64,000 bases of DNA. Origin: Ephemerocybe angulata. Lineage: Eukaryota; Basidiomycota; Agaricomycetes; Agaricales; Psathyrellaceae. Shown piece by piece: positions 48,501-62,033 of this stretch. Position 1 is the first letter of the stretch, and each line of letters starts with the position of its first letter. A program made the position numbers and the translations under genes. The DNA lies in the NCBI GenBank assembly GCA_013368325.1, contig JAACJK010000110.1:186001-250000 (forward strand), read 5' to 3'. The notes under the pieces are model-generated. The model was not told the origin of the DNA and ran no database searches. It saw only the letters and a program-made list of their open reading frames with translations.

Positions 48501-51500
48501 GGGCCCTTACAGAGAACTGTTTGCAGGATCCTCGACCCCATTCTCTTCGACCTGCTGGATCCATCTATAATTCGAACACCACATGCGTTCAAAGTTCAGA
48601 AACGAGATCTCTCTGGATACCTGTATGAACGACCATTCGATCAGCGGCTGATCAACCACCTCCTCGAGGTGCTGCTTTCGGTAGTCACCTTTGCTGGGCA
48701 AGGTTTCGCGAAAGCCGCTGCAACGTCGGCTGTGAAGCGGTCACATCATGCTCCATTGGTGCAGAGAGTGGAAGCAGGTAAAATGCACGTTCTAAGAGTT
48801 GTGTTTGGATTCTGACTCCATCCAGCTTTCCAGGATGCCAACCGTAGCTACCTCGATGTTTTGATTGAGGTTTTGCTTCGGTGAGTTTATATCAACCATT
48901 GGCACTGAGGCCTGAACTAAAGAAAGGGTTAGGTTCATTCAGTCAGAACCTGCACCCCGACTTAGCTCGACAATGAAGCCTCTGAACTTACTTCTTCAGT
49001 CCACGGCCGTCCAACTCCTCCAGCTCATTGTCACCCGCGGGGAGTTTGACCAGGCGCTAATAGGTTCCATTGAAGCGATTGTAATTGGGAAGCTCTACTA
49101 CACCGTACACACGAAGAACCTCGACATCCAGAACAAGCTCCTCCACCTCCTTCACTCCATCGTCTCCCTCTCAATAGCGCACGTCGAAAACGTTCGCATA
49201 GCCGCGTCAAAGGACACCGCTGCCGACCCTGCTCCCGCACAAGAGAAGGATGACAGTATCCGCTATACCCTGAACCCGCTGATGGTGCAGACTCTGGTCG
49301 ATGGTATCTCTGTCCGGAGCAACCGACCTGTCATGCAGCACTGGCTCGACTTTATCCTCGGCGCGATCCCACAATTCCAGCCCGCGCTCCAGCCCGCCAT
49401 AGTCCCCCTTAACGACTGCATCTGCCGCCAACTCACGTCAATCCTGGGGGAAATTACGAACGCGACGCGGTTTTCGCAAGAATACGGGGCGGATTTGCAG
49501 GCTAGTGCGACGGAGCTGGATTTGATTATGTTGATTAATGGGCTGGAGAGGCTCGTGTTGCTGGGTCTCGCGTATACCTCGGAGGCGGATGCGATCGATG
49601 ATGATGCTTCTATTCAGGAGAAGGCGGTGAATGAGTCGAGTGGGCTGTTGGGGTATGTGTCGACAGTGTTTAGCGGCGACGGGGGTTCTGGGAATGCGAA
49701 TGAACAGTCGAATGTGAGTAACATTCCGTTGTGGGCCTGCGGAGGCTCTAACGTGTGTTTTTTGCAGGCTCGTGTACCTGGGTATCGTTCATTAGACGAC
49801 GGCATCCGGATTCTCTACCTGATATGGGGTACCATGGTTTGGAAACCACCATCCGTTTGGTCGCCTCGGGAAGAGTCACTTTCGCTCATCTATAACCGCA
49901 CGCGAGCGCGGTGCAGGAGAGCGTTGGAGCATCTTTTCCGAGTGCAACCCATGGAGGTGTTCGAGTCCATCATCGATTGGTGGAACAAGGATACCCTCGT
50001 AAGCTTCCCTCCTCGCTCCTTCGGCTAGTGTAGGCCTCTGACGCCGTTATAGATGCAGGAATCCTCTCCTGATGCCGCCTTTGAACTTGTCGATACCTTG
50101 CTGTCGACAGCGCAGAATGCGACACATATGATTTGCGAAAGTATATCAAATCGCATATCCACGGCGGCCAATCGGAAAGCATCTTCAAATCTAAGCTTGT
50201 ATGTGACATAGACTTGGTTTCGGCTCTTTGCTGATTTTTATCCAGGACGGACGCTGTGCTTTTCAAGTTTATGGAGCAGTACTTCCAGCGGCTAGAGGGC
50301 CCACTTGCCATTCAAGTATGGAGTCGATTCTTGTCGCTCGTCAAGGATCTTGTGACGACAAAGGAGTTCAAGTCGCAGAACTTCCCTGCCCTGCGGTAAG
50401 CTTAACCTTGTCAGGACGTATGCCTTGTTGACTAATCCTTCTGCAGCTGTATGAGTGTTCTATCCGAGAAGGTAACGCAAACCACAGCAATGGAAGATAA
50501 ACGGATACGCAAAGAGCTTCAGGTATATCTTACCTCCACAATCCTTTCTGAAACACTGCTCATGACGGTCACAGGACAACTACGGCAAACTTCTCGACTC
50601 GTGCGTGATGTTCGTCGGCCGCTCCTCAGACCAAGGTTCCTGGATCCGTCGGTCAACGAAAGAAGCCATTACCTCAACGAACGGGCGAGCCTCTCCCGCC
50701 CCCACCCGCGCCGACTCCAAAGCGCCCGACGAAAAGGCCGAAGACAGCGCCGCACTCCCGCCCGACACCGCACGGCAGCCCGCGACCTCGGAGCTCCTCT
50801 TCCACATCACAAGCTTCATCGCGCGCTCCGCGGTCCCGCACCTGCGGCGGTTCCTGCTCGAGAACGACAAGGTCATCGCGATGTGCAATAATATCGTGTA
50901 TTATATTGTGAACCCTGCGATGCGCGGGAAGACGCGCCCGATGGATGTTGAGCCGACGGTTGTGGCGATTATCACGGAGATGACGAAGATCCCGGCGAGC
51001 TTGAAGAGCTGGAGGACGGTGATGATTGATTTGTTGAGTGATAATAGGGTGTTTAACTCGGATCCGGAGGATGGGGCAAAGTGGAGGCCTGTGGTGAAGG
51101 CGCTGTATCACTCGGATAAGACTGCGTTCACGGAGCTCCTAAGTACGTTTATTCATTCCTTCGTTATTCCCGACATGCACTCATGGATGGTACAGCTAAA
51201 GTTGGCGCTGCGCCCTCCGCGAACATCTTCACGAACAAAGAGTACGAAATGCTCTTGCGTTCACTAAACATCCGGCGCCTATCATTTGTGCTCTTCTGCG
51301 GGGAGAACAACTCGTTCTTGACACAGCTCCCAACGATACAAGAGAAGCTCGTGGACGTGTTCAGGAATGTCACAAGCCCTGTTGTGCAGAGCGAGGTCTT
51401 CCTGTGCATACGCGTGCTGCTCTGCCGCCTGTCCCCACACAACTTGACGAGCTTCTGGCCTGTGGTCCTCACCGAACTGGTGCGTATCACTCCACCTCTT

Positions 51501-52151
51501 CTTGGAAAGAGATAATGGTAAACTGACAGTCCACCTGGTTAACAGTACCGCATATTCGAACAAGTCATCGCTGCGATCCCCGCGGACGGCTCCGAAGACC
51601 TCCAGCTGGTCCTCGCAGCATGCAAATGCCTGGACCTCCTTCTCGTCCTCCAAACCGAAGAGTTCCAAGTGTACGTCCCCGTCCCCATCCCCCTCTTCTT
51701 CCTACTTCTGCCACTAACCCTTCCTCCATCGCCCTTGCACAGACACCAATGGATCTTCATCACCGACACCGTAGACGCCATCTACCGCCCCGAAGACTGG
51801 TTCCCAGAAGCCATGCTCGACCAGCTCGCCGAGATCGCAAGCAGCCTCCCCCTCGTCTCCTCCGTCTCCGCCTCCGCCGCCTTCCTCCCCTCCTCCTCCT
51901 CCTCTAATCACAACAAGAACAACAGCATCTCCACATCCACATGGGCGCTCGACAGTGCCCCGAGTGGCGGGCGCCCGATGCGCCGCCCGCTGCTGGGCTC
52001 GACGCGGACGATCGATAGTATGCGTGACCTCGTGCCGTTTTTCTCGAATGTGAGCATTGCGAGCTATGAGAGTGTGTATGCGAGCGGGGGGAATATTGAT
52101 TGGGAGGTTATTGAGCGGGGGATTATGGAGGATTTGTTTGATGGGCGGTAG
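45556..52151 (+). CDS. DOP1: DOP1 (Dopey) trafficking/leucine-zipper-like protein
   Basis: Dop1 works with Mon2 and the flippase Neo1 on Golgi/endosome membranes. The start at 45556 (MSSAPSVSGVEVAGTAVKKG) splices to RSLIQAYSSDPKFKKYVQQV. The Dopey N-terminal domain follows: LNTFDDVHEWADCIAFLKQL, TFQTYSQFKEIPKKLIVAKR, LSQCLNPALPTGVHQRALEV, YIHILSLLG and YETHYLPLQGALRPIMKSF. Long helical-repeat sequence continues, with many short introns and with LVRRGALDLLLQAIRVD, NRTSMRKMVTKLLQYLKT and FQPALQPAIVPLND. The C-terminal domain includes MCNNIVYYIVNPAMRGK, FNSDPEDGAKWRPVVKALY and LNIRRLSFVLFCGENN. A Ser/Asn-rich insert lies near 51890-51940. At about 1,800 residues it has the usual size. It is the longest gene in the window. 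Confidence 0.88.
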
Positions 52152-52643
52152 AGGGAGGTGGGAGGGATCGATACATTATCATATGCTATGATTTGGGATT
52201 TTAGCTTAGACTGCATACCCTGTTCGAATTTCAATTATGTTCGACGAGTCCAGGGCGTACCCTGGTTACCAACAAATTTGAAAAGACTATCGAGAAACGA
52301 CACCATGGACTACAGAAACCGTGCGCGTGTATATTCTTTCAATCCCGACCAGAGAACTAAGGATAAAACGAGGCGCTAAAGAGGGAATCAGAGAGAGGCA
52401 TTGATGAGAGTTAAAATGAACAGGCAAGAAGGGTGGAAGGGGAATGGGGGGAGGGTGATATATGTAGGTAAAAAAGAGGAGTCCGTGGTAGTCAGGGCCA
52501 ATAGCTAGCAGCAGCATATTACAGTACAGAGGGGAGAACTAGTTTGCGTTCTAAGAAATGAACAATATTTCAATTTAGATCCAGCCAGTTGAGTCAGAGT
52601 GGGTCAGGCAGATGGGGTGAGCGAACGGGGGAGGATGGAGAGG
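52152..52643. other. Intergenic between convergent DOP1 and HOG1
   Basis: 492 bp shared by two 3' ends; no gene or repeat seen. Confidence 0.5.
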
Positions 52644-54385
<1,742 letters not shown>

Positions 54386-54780
54386 GGTGTTGGGGATATG
54401 TGGGTGTCGTGGCGGTCGTCGCTGGTGTTGGGGGAAGGGGGGAGATGAAGATGGAGGTCGTAGAAACAGACCCGCTTTTGAACGCTTTCGGTATTTATCA
54501 CCCCAAATAGCTGCTCACCGCTGTTGGACCTTCTGCCGCTGATCCAAGGTCCAAGCCTGCCCAAAATGGGTGTCGTTCGAAAGCTAGATATCTACGCTAT
54601 GCGATCCCCGGGTACACGACGTCCAGAGGGCCTTGATAATTGTCTGTCGAATTTACGAGGATTTTCGTGTATTTTCTGTGCGGCAAAGAGCTATGACGCA
54701 ATGGGGTTGGTCACGCCGTGCCACGCGAAAAAGGGTGATCACGAATTTGGCGTCTGCTGTCCTTGCTTCTTCCGTCCAAT
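54386..54780. promoter_or_regulatory. Divergent promoter region, HOG1 / MCR1
   Basis: 395 bp between divergent start codons. No TATA box or clear stress element was recognised. Confidence 0.5.
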
Positions 54781-56478
54781 ATGTCATTCCTTAGAGCCGC
54801 TGCCTCCTCCCGTCAATTCGTATGTCCATTGTTCAATAGCCTTACCATTCCAGCTAATCGCTCTCCCCAGGCTGCACGCGCAGCCAGGCGGTACTCGACT
54901 GCCCCGCCCCCGCCCAAGGCCAAGGAGTCCAAGGGCTTCTCCGCCACCGCCCCCTACTTCCTGGGCTTCGGTGTCGTCGCCTCCGGCGCGTACGCCTACA
55001 TCTCGCTGCGCGAGAACTTCAACCCTACCCCCAAGGAGAGCCCGCTCGACCCCGAGAACTGGAAGGACTTTAAGCTCAAGAAAATTGTGCCGTACAACCA
55101 CAACACTTCTGAGTAAGCTTGGTCGACGCGGTGAAATGGACTCTTGAGCTCACGGAGGTGTAGGTTTGTGTTTGAGCTTCCGGATAACCAGGCGTCATGG
55201 ATCCCCATTACCTCGTGCCTGCTCGTGAAGAGCTCCGACCCCGAGGCGCTGAAGGACGCCAAGGGCAAGCCTGTTATCCGCCCGTATACCCCCACCTCGC
55301 TGCCCGACCAGAAGGGCGAGCTCACCCTGCTCGTGAAGAAGTACGACGAGGGTAAGGCGTCCAAGCACATCCATGAGCTCAAGGTACGCACACATTTCCA
55401 TACGAAAGCCAAGTCCGCATCGCTGAAGAGATGATTGGTAATAGGAAGGAGACAGCCTCTCGTTCAAGGGCCCTATTAGCAAGTTCCCTTACAAGGGTAC
55501 GCGAGCGATGATCCCCCACCTTCCTTCTACATATGCTGACCCGACATCTCCACAGCGAACGAGTTCGAGGAAGTTGCCCTGATCGGAGGCGGAAGTGGAA
55601 TGTGCGTCCCCCTCCGTCCATTATCCCTTACCCACCGCTTACTCTATTGCTTGCTCACAGCACCCCGCTCTACCAACTCCTCACGCACGCTCTGCCCCAC
55701 CGCGCAAACAAGACCAAGTTCAAGCTCATCTTCGCCAACGTCACCGAGGCCGACATCCTCCTCAAGGAGCAGTTCGACGAGATGAAGAAGAAGTACCCCG
55801 ACACCTTTGACGTTGTCTACCTCGTCGACAAGCCCAGCGCAACTTGGACTGGTGAGCGTCCATCCAATCACTTCCTCTGTCCCGCCTTTGCCTCCCCACT
55901 GCCTCTGCAATCCAACCGGATGACAGAGCACACTCGAAATTACGGGATTCGCTGACGTGCTCTTTCGCCCGCCAGGCCCGACCGGATATGTCAATGCCGA
56001 CATCATTAAGGCGCACGTCGGCCCTGCCGACCTCAAGGAGAAGGTCAAAATCTTCGTTTGCGGTGCGTCTACCATCCTTCTTTGCGTAGAGCAGGAGTTG
56101 ATAGACTGTCTGTCGCAGGTCCCCCCGGCCAGGTTGCCGCGGTTGCTGGAAAGAAGGCCGGCATGAAGCAGGGCGAGCTCGGCGGTATCCTCAAGGAGCT
56201 TGGATACACCGAAGAACAGGTACGGTTTCGTTCAAACCAATATGATCATCTTCTTTCTTCTTTCCTCCTCCCCTGCGTTCTTTTCCTCCCTTTCTCCCTC
56301 GGAAGTTATTTTCAGAACCCCATTCCTCTTCACCTTTTCAAATTCCATTGCCGCCCTCGGAACATGGATGTAATTCCATGACGTCAGGCTCGGGGGCTTT
56401 AGCTATCATCTCCTCGTTGATCTTCGCATGTGGCGACGTCGCTCACCGTCATCGTTTTTGTAGGTCTTCAAGTTCTAA
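54781..56478 (+). CDS. MCR1: Mitochondrial NADH-cytochrome b5 reductase
   Basis: Mcr1 passes electrons from NADH through FAD to cytochrome b5 and other acceptors; it is found in the mitochondrial outer membrane and intermembrane space. The start at 54781 (MSFLRAAASSRQF) splices to AARAARRYSTAPPPPKAKES, an Arg-rich presequence. A membrane anchor follows (APYFLGFGVVASGAYAYISL). The FAD-binding motif is VIRPYTPTSLPDQKGELTLL, with the family's RPYTP. The NADH part has VALIGGGSGITPLYQLLTHA, TGYVNADIIKAHV and FVCGPPGQVAAVAG. The C-terminus is LGYTEEQVFKF, its last exon reached over a 240-nt intron, the longest in this gene. About six introns. All cofactor motifs are intact. Confidence 0.92.
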
Positions 56479-56769
56479 AGCATCATCATCGCTTTGGTGT
56501 GTGAGCGGTAGGGTTGTGGGTTCCGGGGGTGTTGGCATGCGTTGGGTTGTGTGCCTGGCATGTGGACGGACGGACGGATAGGGTTCATACCCATACCCAT
56601 ACCCGGAGGAATGGGCGTTGCATGGACGATACCATGGCGGTGGAGATTGGATAGAAATTTAGAAACGATATACTACTAACTAGATACTTACGGCTGACGG
56701 AAGACTCTCGTTATATACACTGACTTACTGACTCGTCGTTCCTTCCTCTCTGCGACCGCTAACACCCCT

Positions 56770-56855
56770 CACCGCCTAGCTACCAAAGAGTTCGATATAG
56801 GTGTTCCGAATTCTCTCTGAACACCTATATCGAACTCTTTGGTAGCTAGGCGGTG
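56770..56855. repeat. Perfect 37-bp inverted repeat (hairpin)
   Basis: The left arm (56770-56806) starts CACCGCCTAGCTACC and ends AGGTGTTC. The right arm (56819-56855) is its exact reverse complement. The loop is 12 nt (CGAATTCTCTCT). It lies about 290 bp past the MCR1 stop. Confidence 0.95.
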
Positions 56856-56869
56856 CCTGTTGGTGAAAC

Positions 56870-56890
56870 GAGCGCTAAGGTTTAGCGCTC
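56870..56890. repeat. Short hairpin next to the 37-bp hairpin
   Basis: GAGCGCTAA and TTAGCGCTC form a 9-bp perfect stem around GGT, 14 bp after the large hairpin. Confidence 0.8.
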
Positions 56891-58390
56891 GGGGTATTGA
56901 TTGTGGAGCCCTAGACCGGTGACCGTTCGCCTATGAGCCTAGAGAGAAGAATGAGCTTGCGCAGGCCAGAACGAATCCTTATTCTCTGGCTGGTTCTCAG
57001 TCTAGTGGAACGCGTGGACAAGCGAGCAATGTAGGGGCTTGTGCTCGTTCATATCTCGATGGCGCTCTGATTATGAGCCCGACACCAGATAGGCCTATCC
57101 AGGAATACATTCACACCGATCGACTCATCATCGGATTCTGTGATCGTTAGGTCAGCAACGGAGACTAATCCAGGAATGCGAAAATCGAGTAGGTCTTTCT
57201 GGCCAGCATTGGTGACGTCGTCTCATACTGGGATGCTGCTCAATGGCCTTGGAAATAAAATCTCGTGGTATCTGAGTCTACGCGTTCATTGCTGTCCATG
57301 GACCCTGTCAGCACTGGGATTGGGATGCAGGAGCTATTAAGGTTTGCTTAGAATCAAGCGGCTTTGCTCAGGTGTTATTATTGCACCTACGACATGAGGA
57401 TGGGGTAAGACCTTCTGTTCGCTGCAGTTCTTGAGAGCATGCGTATTACAAATGTCAGTACAGAAGGGTTGAAAGGAAGACCATGAAACGACGGCCAACT
57501 TGCGGTGATCAAGGATAGGGAGGATGGAATGCTGGAGGGCGTAGTCGACAACCAGGTGCGCCTCAACGCTTCGGCACAGAACTGAGTTGCTCAACAAGTG
57601 CAACCCAGCGATTCCAGCCTCCAGGGCATATGAGCTTTCGAAAGGCGTATCACGATTATGAAAGGCAGTATATTGATCAGAGGTACAAGTTTTACATAGC
57701 TAGATACAAACCGAATAGATTGTTTGTCCCCAAACTACGAGCACAGCAGAACCAGCAAACGAGCGGTGCCATGCTCAACTCTACGGAGACGATTCGGCTC
57801 TGACCCCCGTGAGCCTCCCGCGCCCCAAGACGGGGAGCGAGAGCGGTGGCCGGTGAGCGCGAGGTTGGTCTTCCACGAACGTAACAGGCTCGGAGCATGG
57901 GGCGCGCTGCCCGAGGGCGAGCGCGTTCCGAGCCTTGACTTGGTTTGTGGGTACACACATACAGGAACTGAGATAGAAAACGATGGGAAGCGGGATTGGG
58001 AAGGGGATATGAGGGCATCCGGAGAGGATGGGAATTGGGTGAAGGATTGGGAGATTGTACCTTGATGTGTTGAACGATTTGCGAGACTGCGGGCTGGGTG
58101 CGAGAAATTAGTGTATTGCACGGAGTACATATGGAGTCGGTGGGAAGAAGGGGCAGAGCGGAGATGGCATTCGAGTTGCGAAGTGGGATGAGAGAAGGAA
58201 ATGCAAATTTTCATTTTGGGCGTGAAGCTTGGTTGGTGCTGTTAGGATTGGAAAGGTTCGGAAGATGCCGAGAGGATCTAATCTTATCGCAGTCGAGCAC
58301 AACTTTTCGCACTGGCGACCATCCCGACAGCTGCAGCCTGAGGCTCCTCTTGAACTACATACCATACCAACGAGCATACCCAAGACCGCA

Positions 58391-59088
58391 ATGGATGAAT
58401 TCGACTCTCTCGTAAACTTGGAGCAGACGTCCGTATGTTCATCTCGTCATCCACTTTCTCGCCCTAACGTTCCATACTATGTCAGGTTCTATGACGAAGG
58501 GTACAAAGACGGTTACGCGCACGGCCGTATCCACGGGCTAATTGAGGGCCGTGAACTTGGAAGCGAGAAAGGTTACGAGATGTGGGAGGAGCTGGGGTAC
58601 TATGAGGGCTTTGCGGGGACGTGGAGGGCTGTGTTAGCGCTGCAGGGGAATATGGATGGGTACGCCACTTTCTTCGTCTATCTCCAGGATCTAGCCAATC
58701 CTTTGTCTGAGACGAAGCTGACTGCAGGACCGCTCCTGATAGACGCGCAACGAAGCACATCGACGGTCTCCTCGAGCTGATTGGGCAGTTCCCTCTCATC
58801 AACCCCTCAGTGGCACAGGCCGAAGGGGGGCAGGAGCTCGATATCCTCAAGCTTCTCAGGCAGATTAGGTCGAAACATAAACTGCTCTGCGCTACCTTGG
58901 GCGTCCGGCCCAGAGTGCATTCTGCAGACGCGTCTGAGGGTGGAGAGGAAGCGCCGGGACAGGCGGCAACGCCCTTGTCAGGTGGGGCTGCGAAGAAGGA
59001 GTCTGTTTGGGAGGTCCAGAGCTCGACACAGCGTGAAGAAGGGGCAGGGCGGCAGCGGGAGCCACAGAATCAGATGCTGAGCTTTTGA
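58391..59088 (+). CDS. LTO1: LTO1 (ORAOV1-like) deca-GX3 adaptor of the Yae1-Lto1 complex
   Basis: Lto1 with Yae1 recruits the ABC protein Rli1/ABCE1 to the cytosolic iron-sulphur assembly (CIA) machinery, and so supports ribosome recycling. Exons 58391-58428, 58486-58659 and 58728-59088 give exactly 190 codons plus stop. After MDEFDSLVNLEQT comes the deca-GX3 region: GYKDGYAHGRIHGLIEGREL then GSEKGYEMWEELGYYEG, with Gly nearly every fourth residue. A helical part follows (KHIDGLLELIGQFPLINPSV, LDILKLLRQIRSKHKLLCAT), then a low-complexity linker. The protein ends QNQMLSF. The final tripeptide LSF fits the C-terminal signal [LIM]-[DES]-[WF] by which clients and adaptors bind the CIA targeting complex. 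Confidence 0.85.
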
Positions 59089-61006
59089 GGACCGCCAAAG
59101 GTGTCGAGGAGTTTTGGCTTGCGGAGGAGGCATCGCGCTACAGAGAAGGTGTTCGCTCGTGGACGATGGAGCGTGGACACCTGTGGCCGAGGCGAGGAGC
59201 AAAGATTGGGTATCTCTTTTTTATTGCACAGTTGAGGTGAGTGATTTGGTTTTCGGTGCCGGGGTGATTGAAGATTTACCCAAGTTGAAGGTCAACTACG
59301 AGTTCCCCATCAGATTCGCCCACTTCGCCGGCGAAGGTTGGAACTCGACCATGGCCCGTGTAGTAGACTGCGGTATATGGTTCCGGCAGGGCTACTACAG
59401 CCAAGCTGCAATCCCCTACAGACAATAGGGAGGTAGCACAGCCACTCGTCCCTATTGTCTGGCCTTCTCTTTTGTCTTTGGTCTGCATAAGACTAGACGG
59501 TGGATAGCTGAGCGAGTCGTTCTCGCCCTCGTCCCTCCACGTCTCCCTTACCTGTGTTTGAATATATGCCCTACATGGGGTGATGATTTCACGATGTGTT
59601 TGGTGCTATCGTTTCTGTTTGATCATGGTGATGTTTTGCGTGTTCTGTAACTTCTGTTTGTTTAGCGTCGCGACGATCTGCTGTTCAGAATGAAAGGAAT
59701 TCTATCCAGGTGTGTTACCCTATCTACTTCCTGTTGAACCGCACCCTGATCTAGTTTCCAGCCTTCGAATGACAAGGTTCGAATTTGCTATCTCTTGTAC
59801 CACGCCAATACGGTTGGTTCGCGAAGTCTACATTTATAAGGTCACAGAGCAGAGATAGCGACGGCTGCCTTCAGTCTTGGAGCACACGGGGTTTCCATAT
59901 CTTTGGAGAGCACAACCCAAATCGTGGTCGCGCGGAGGTTATCAGTGACCTGGTGTGGGTACAAGGTCCAAGGACACGGGCTTCGTAGGAACGTTACATG
60001 GGTTGTGAGTTTTACCTCAGCGCCTTGTAATCTAACGCCCTTGGGATCTGCAAGTCAGCCAGACTCGACCATTATTCGAAAAGGATGCGCGGTCTAGCTT
60101 ATCCTTGAACTACAAGGATCCAGGTATTCGTCTAAAGGCCAGCTCGGTGTTTCAGGAATCCATTATCGGTGTTCAGCCTCGGTTCAGCCAGCATGGGAAG
60201 CCTTGGGGAAGCCTGAAGCATGCTTGCAGTTCTCCGAAAACGCTCAAATTACCGGTGCGCCACGCTCCCCTCCTCCCTCCCTCACCCAATTTTCTCGCCC
60301 GCCCCGCTATCGAAGTCTCGGAAAATCCAGATTCCTTCACGTCTTTGAACCCATTCGAACCTTCCCTTTATCCCAAATCCGGAAGTGTATGGATGTGCCC
60401 ATCAAAGTGTCCATGGGACCTGTCAAGCAACGCCACGAGGCTCTACCAGGCTGCCTTTCCGGGATAGACCAAGGGAATTTTGCTGTTTCGGGACAAGCAG
60501 ACGGCCAAACATGGAACTCGCCTTGTACTTGGTCGCTGTCGCTCGCCGGCGGGGACAAGGGAGGGCATGTTGGCAAGGTGGGGAGGTCGATATATAACGG
60601 CAGGGACAATGGGATTCCTTTCTCCAGTTTTCTTGCCATCCCTCCAAGGCAACAGACCCGCCATCCTTCGGATTCCTTCCCTCTCCCACCAACGGTTTCG
60701 AAACTTTGCACCCACAGGTGTAAATTTGGCCTCCTTGATTGCACACAGGCGCCCACAGCTCATTAGCGGAAGTCGCGTTTTGCCTGGCTTATCGCAAACA
60801 CGCGCGTCCATCGTTGCTGAAGACTTCACTGCCTTCATCACTATCCCCCGCGCTCGTTGACGCCCAGGACCTCATTTAAAACACCTCTCCCAAGTCAATC
60901 GCTCTTCACTTCGTTCTTCTTTACCAAGGGCTAGCACCTCTTTTGCCATCGGCACCAGCATATCCCAACGCCATATCATCCCACCACCCACTCATCGTCT
61001 ATCAGC
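59089..61006. other. Long intergenic block after LTO1
   Basis: 1.9 kb. A plus frame at 59114-59428 and several overlapping frames at 60105-60860 on both strands are open, but none has family features, splice continuity or clear codon bias. A TATATAA is present at 60591-60597 with no supported gene at normal distance. The last 120 bp is pyrimidine-rich promoter-like sequence before the small frame at 61007. Confidence 0.45.
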
Positions 61007-61240
61007 ATGCCTTCCTTCGGCTCTGCACCCTCCTCCCCCACCTTCGGCAGCTTCTTCCCGAGCGGATCGACATCGCCTAACGCGTTCTCGATGTTCGGCC
61101 AGAACCCAAGAGACCAGCATGCGATGTACGCTGCCTACTCGTCGAGCTCGAGCAGCTCGAGTGTGTCGACGGGGCCCAAGCCTGCACAGGGCGCAAAGGG
61201 TCTCCGGCGATTGGCATCATGGAGTTCGTGGTTGCTGTAA
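61007..61240 (+). CDS. Small Ser/Gly/Pro-rich protein, hypothetical
   Basis: An uninterrupted 77-codon frame, MPSFGSAPSSPTFGSFFPSG onward, with a Ser run near residue 45-52 (YAAYSSSSSSSSVSTG) and the end LRRLASWSSWLL. It starts with ATG in good context (ATCAGCATGCC) and follows a CT-rich promoter-like stretch. No domain is recognised. It could be a small fungal protein or chance. Confidence 0.35.
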   Translation: MPSFGSAPSSPTFGSFFPSGSTSPNAFSMFGQNPRDQHAMYAAYSSSSSSSSVSTGPKPAQGAKGLRRLASWSSWLL

Positions 61241-62033
61241 AGTCACCACTTCATTGGAATCGTTTGTGGACGAGCGCTCGCGCCCATCGCCGCAGTATAA
61301 ATCCCCAGAAACGGATCACCATATCCCGACCATCGCCCTCCGACCGCGATTTCGACGCGCTCATCCTCGACCGTCTCATGAAGACGACAAAACGGACCCC
61401 TCATCATGATCTTTGTTCTACCCCGTGTTTTATTAGGGTTATTGCGCGTTTCCACTGCGCTTGTCTCTTTCTCGCCTTTCCACCACCCACACTCCTTGGC
61501 CTCGCTCCTTCCAATCATCACGACTATCCCTCTGCATCTACCATATCATTATTGGCCTATTAGGACATACATCCATCATCATAGATACCTTCCATCCATC
61601 CAAACACCCGTGTATCCATATTACTAGTCTCGGTTCTCTCATGTTGTATTTCTCACTCAATACTCGATACTACGACGAGTCAACGATAATTGAAAAGCTT
61701 TTGCTCTATACTTCCCCGCGTGACATACCTGAACTGGAGACGAATGCACGGAGTCTCTTGAGACCTTCTGTAAAGCTTTCTTGACCGGGCCAGGAGCGAA
61801 AATGATTCAGGCCTGAACAAGGAAAGATAGGGGCACTCCGAGGCGAGCGCACAACCAGGCGGTCACATGGCCGGGCCGGTGGTCAGATTTGTTTTGGGCT
61901 TGGGGGGCAATGAGCGCCAAACGATAGCCCATCCACGACACAAGACAAAGGAAGAAGTCCAAGTTCTCCACTTTCCATCCCTCAAACGACCTTGGAAGAC
62001 GAAAATCAACAAGAAAACCGAAGCACGACGACG
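61241..62033. other. Intergenic upstream of the ING gene
   Basis: 793 bp, CT-rich in parts (61440-61620), with poly-CATC-like stretches. No gene supported. Confidence 0.5.

Larger units (their letters stand above)
56479..58390. other. Long intergenic block between MCR1 and LTO1
   Basis: 1.9 kb with no gene I can support. Contents: a (GGAC)n microsatellite near 56563-56579, CCCATA repeats near 56589-56603, a perfect 37-bp hairpin (56770-56855), a 9-bp hairpin (56870-56890) and a GC-rich stretch from about 57770 to 57950. In that stretch both strands are open (plus 57724-58065, minus 57735-58214), but neither gives a recognisable protein or convincing splice sites. Confidence 0.5.

Noticed and set aside
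56586..56606. CCCATACCCATACCC, telomere-like repeat
   Set aside because: Only about three units and not the fungal TTAGGG telomere sequence; a short microsatellite is enough.
59114..59428. 104-codon plus-strand frame just after LTO1
   Set aside because: No domain, no clear splice link to LTO1 (whose frame ends properly at LSF), and unremarkable composition.
60105..60860. Overlapping frames of 100-190 codons on both strands
   Set aside because: Many mutually overlapping frames with none better than the others; no motif and no splice logic. Treated as intergenic.
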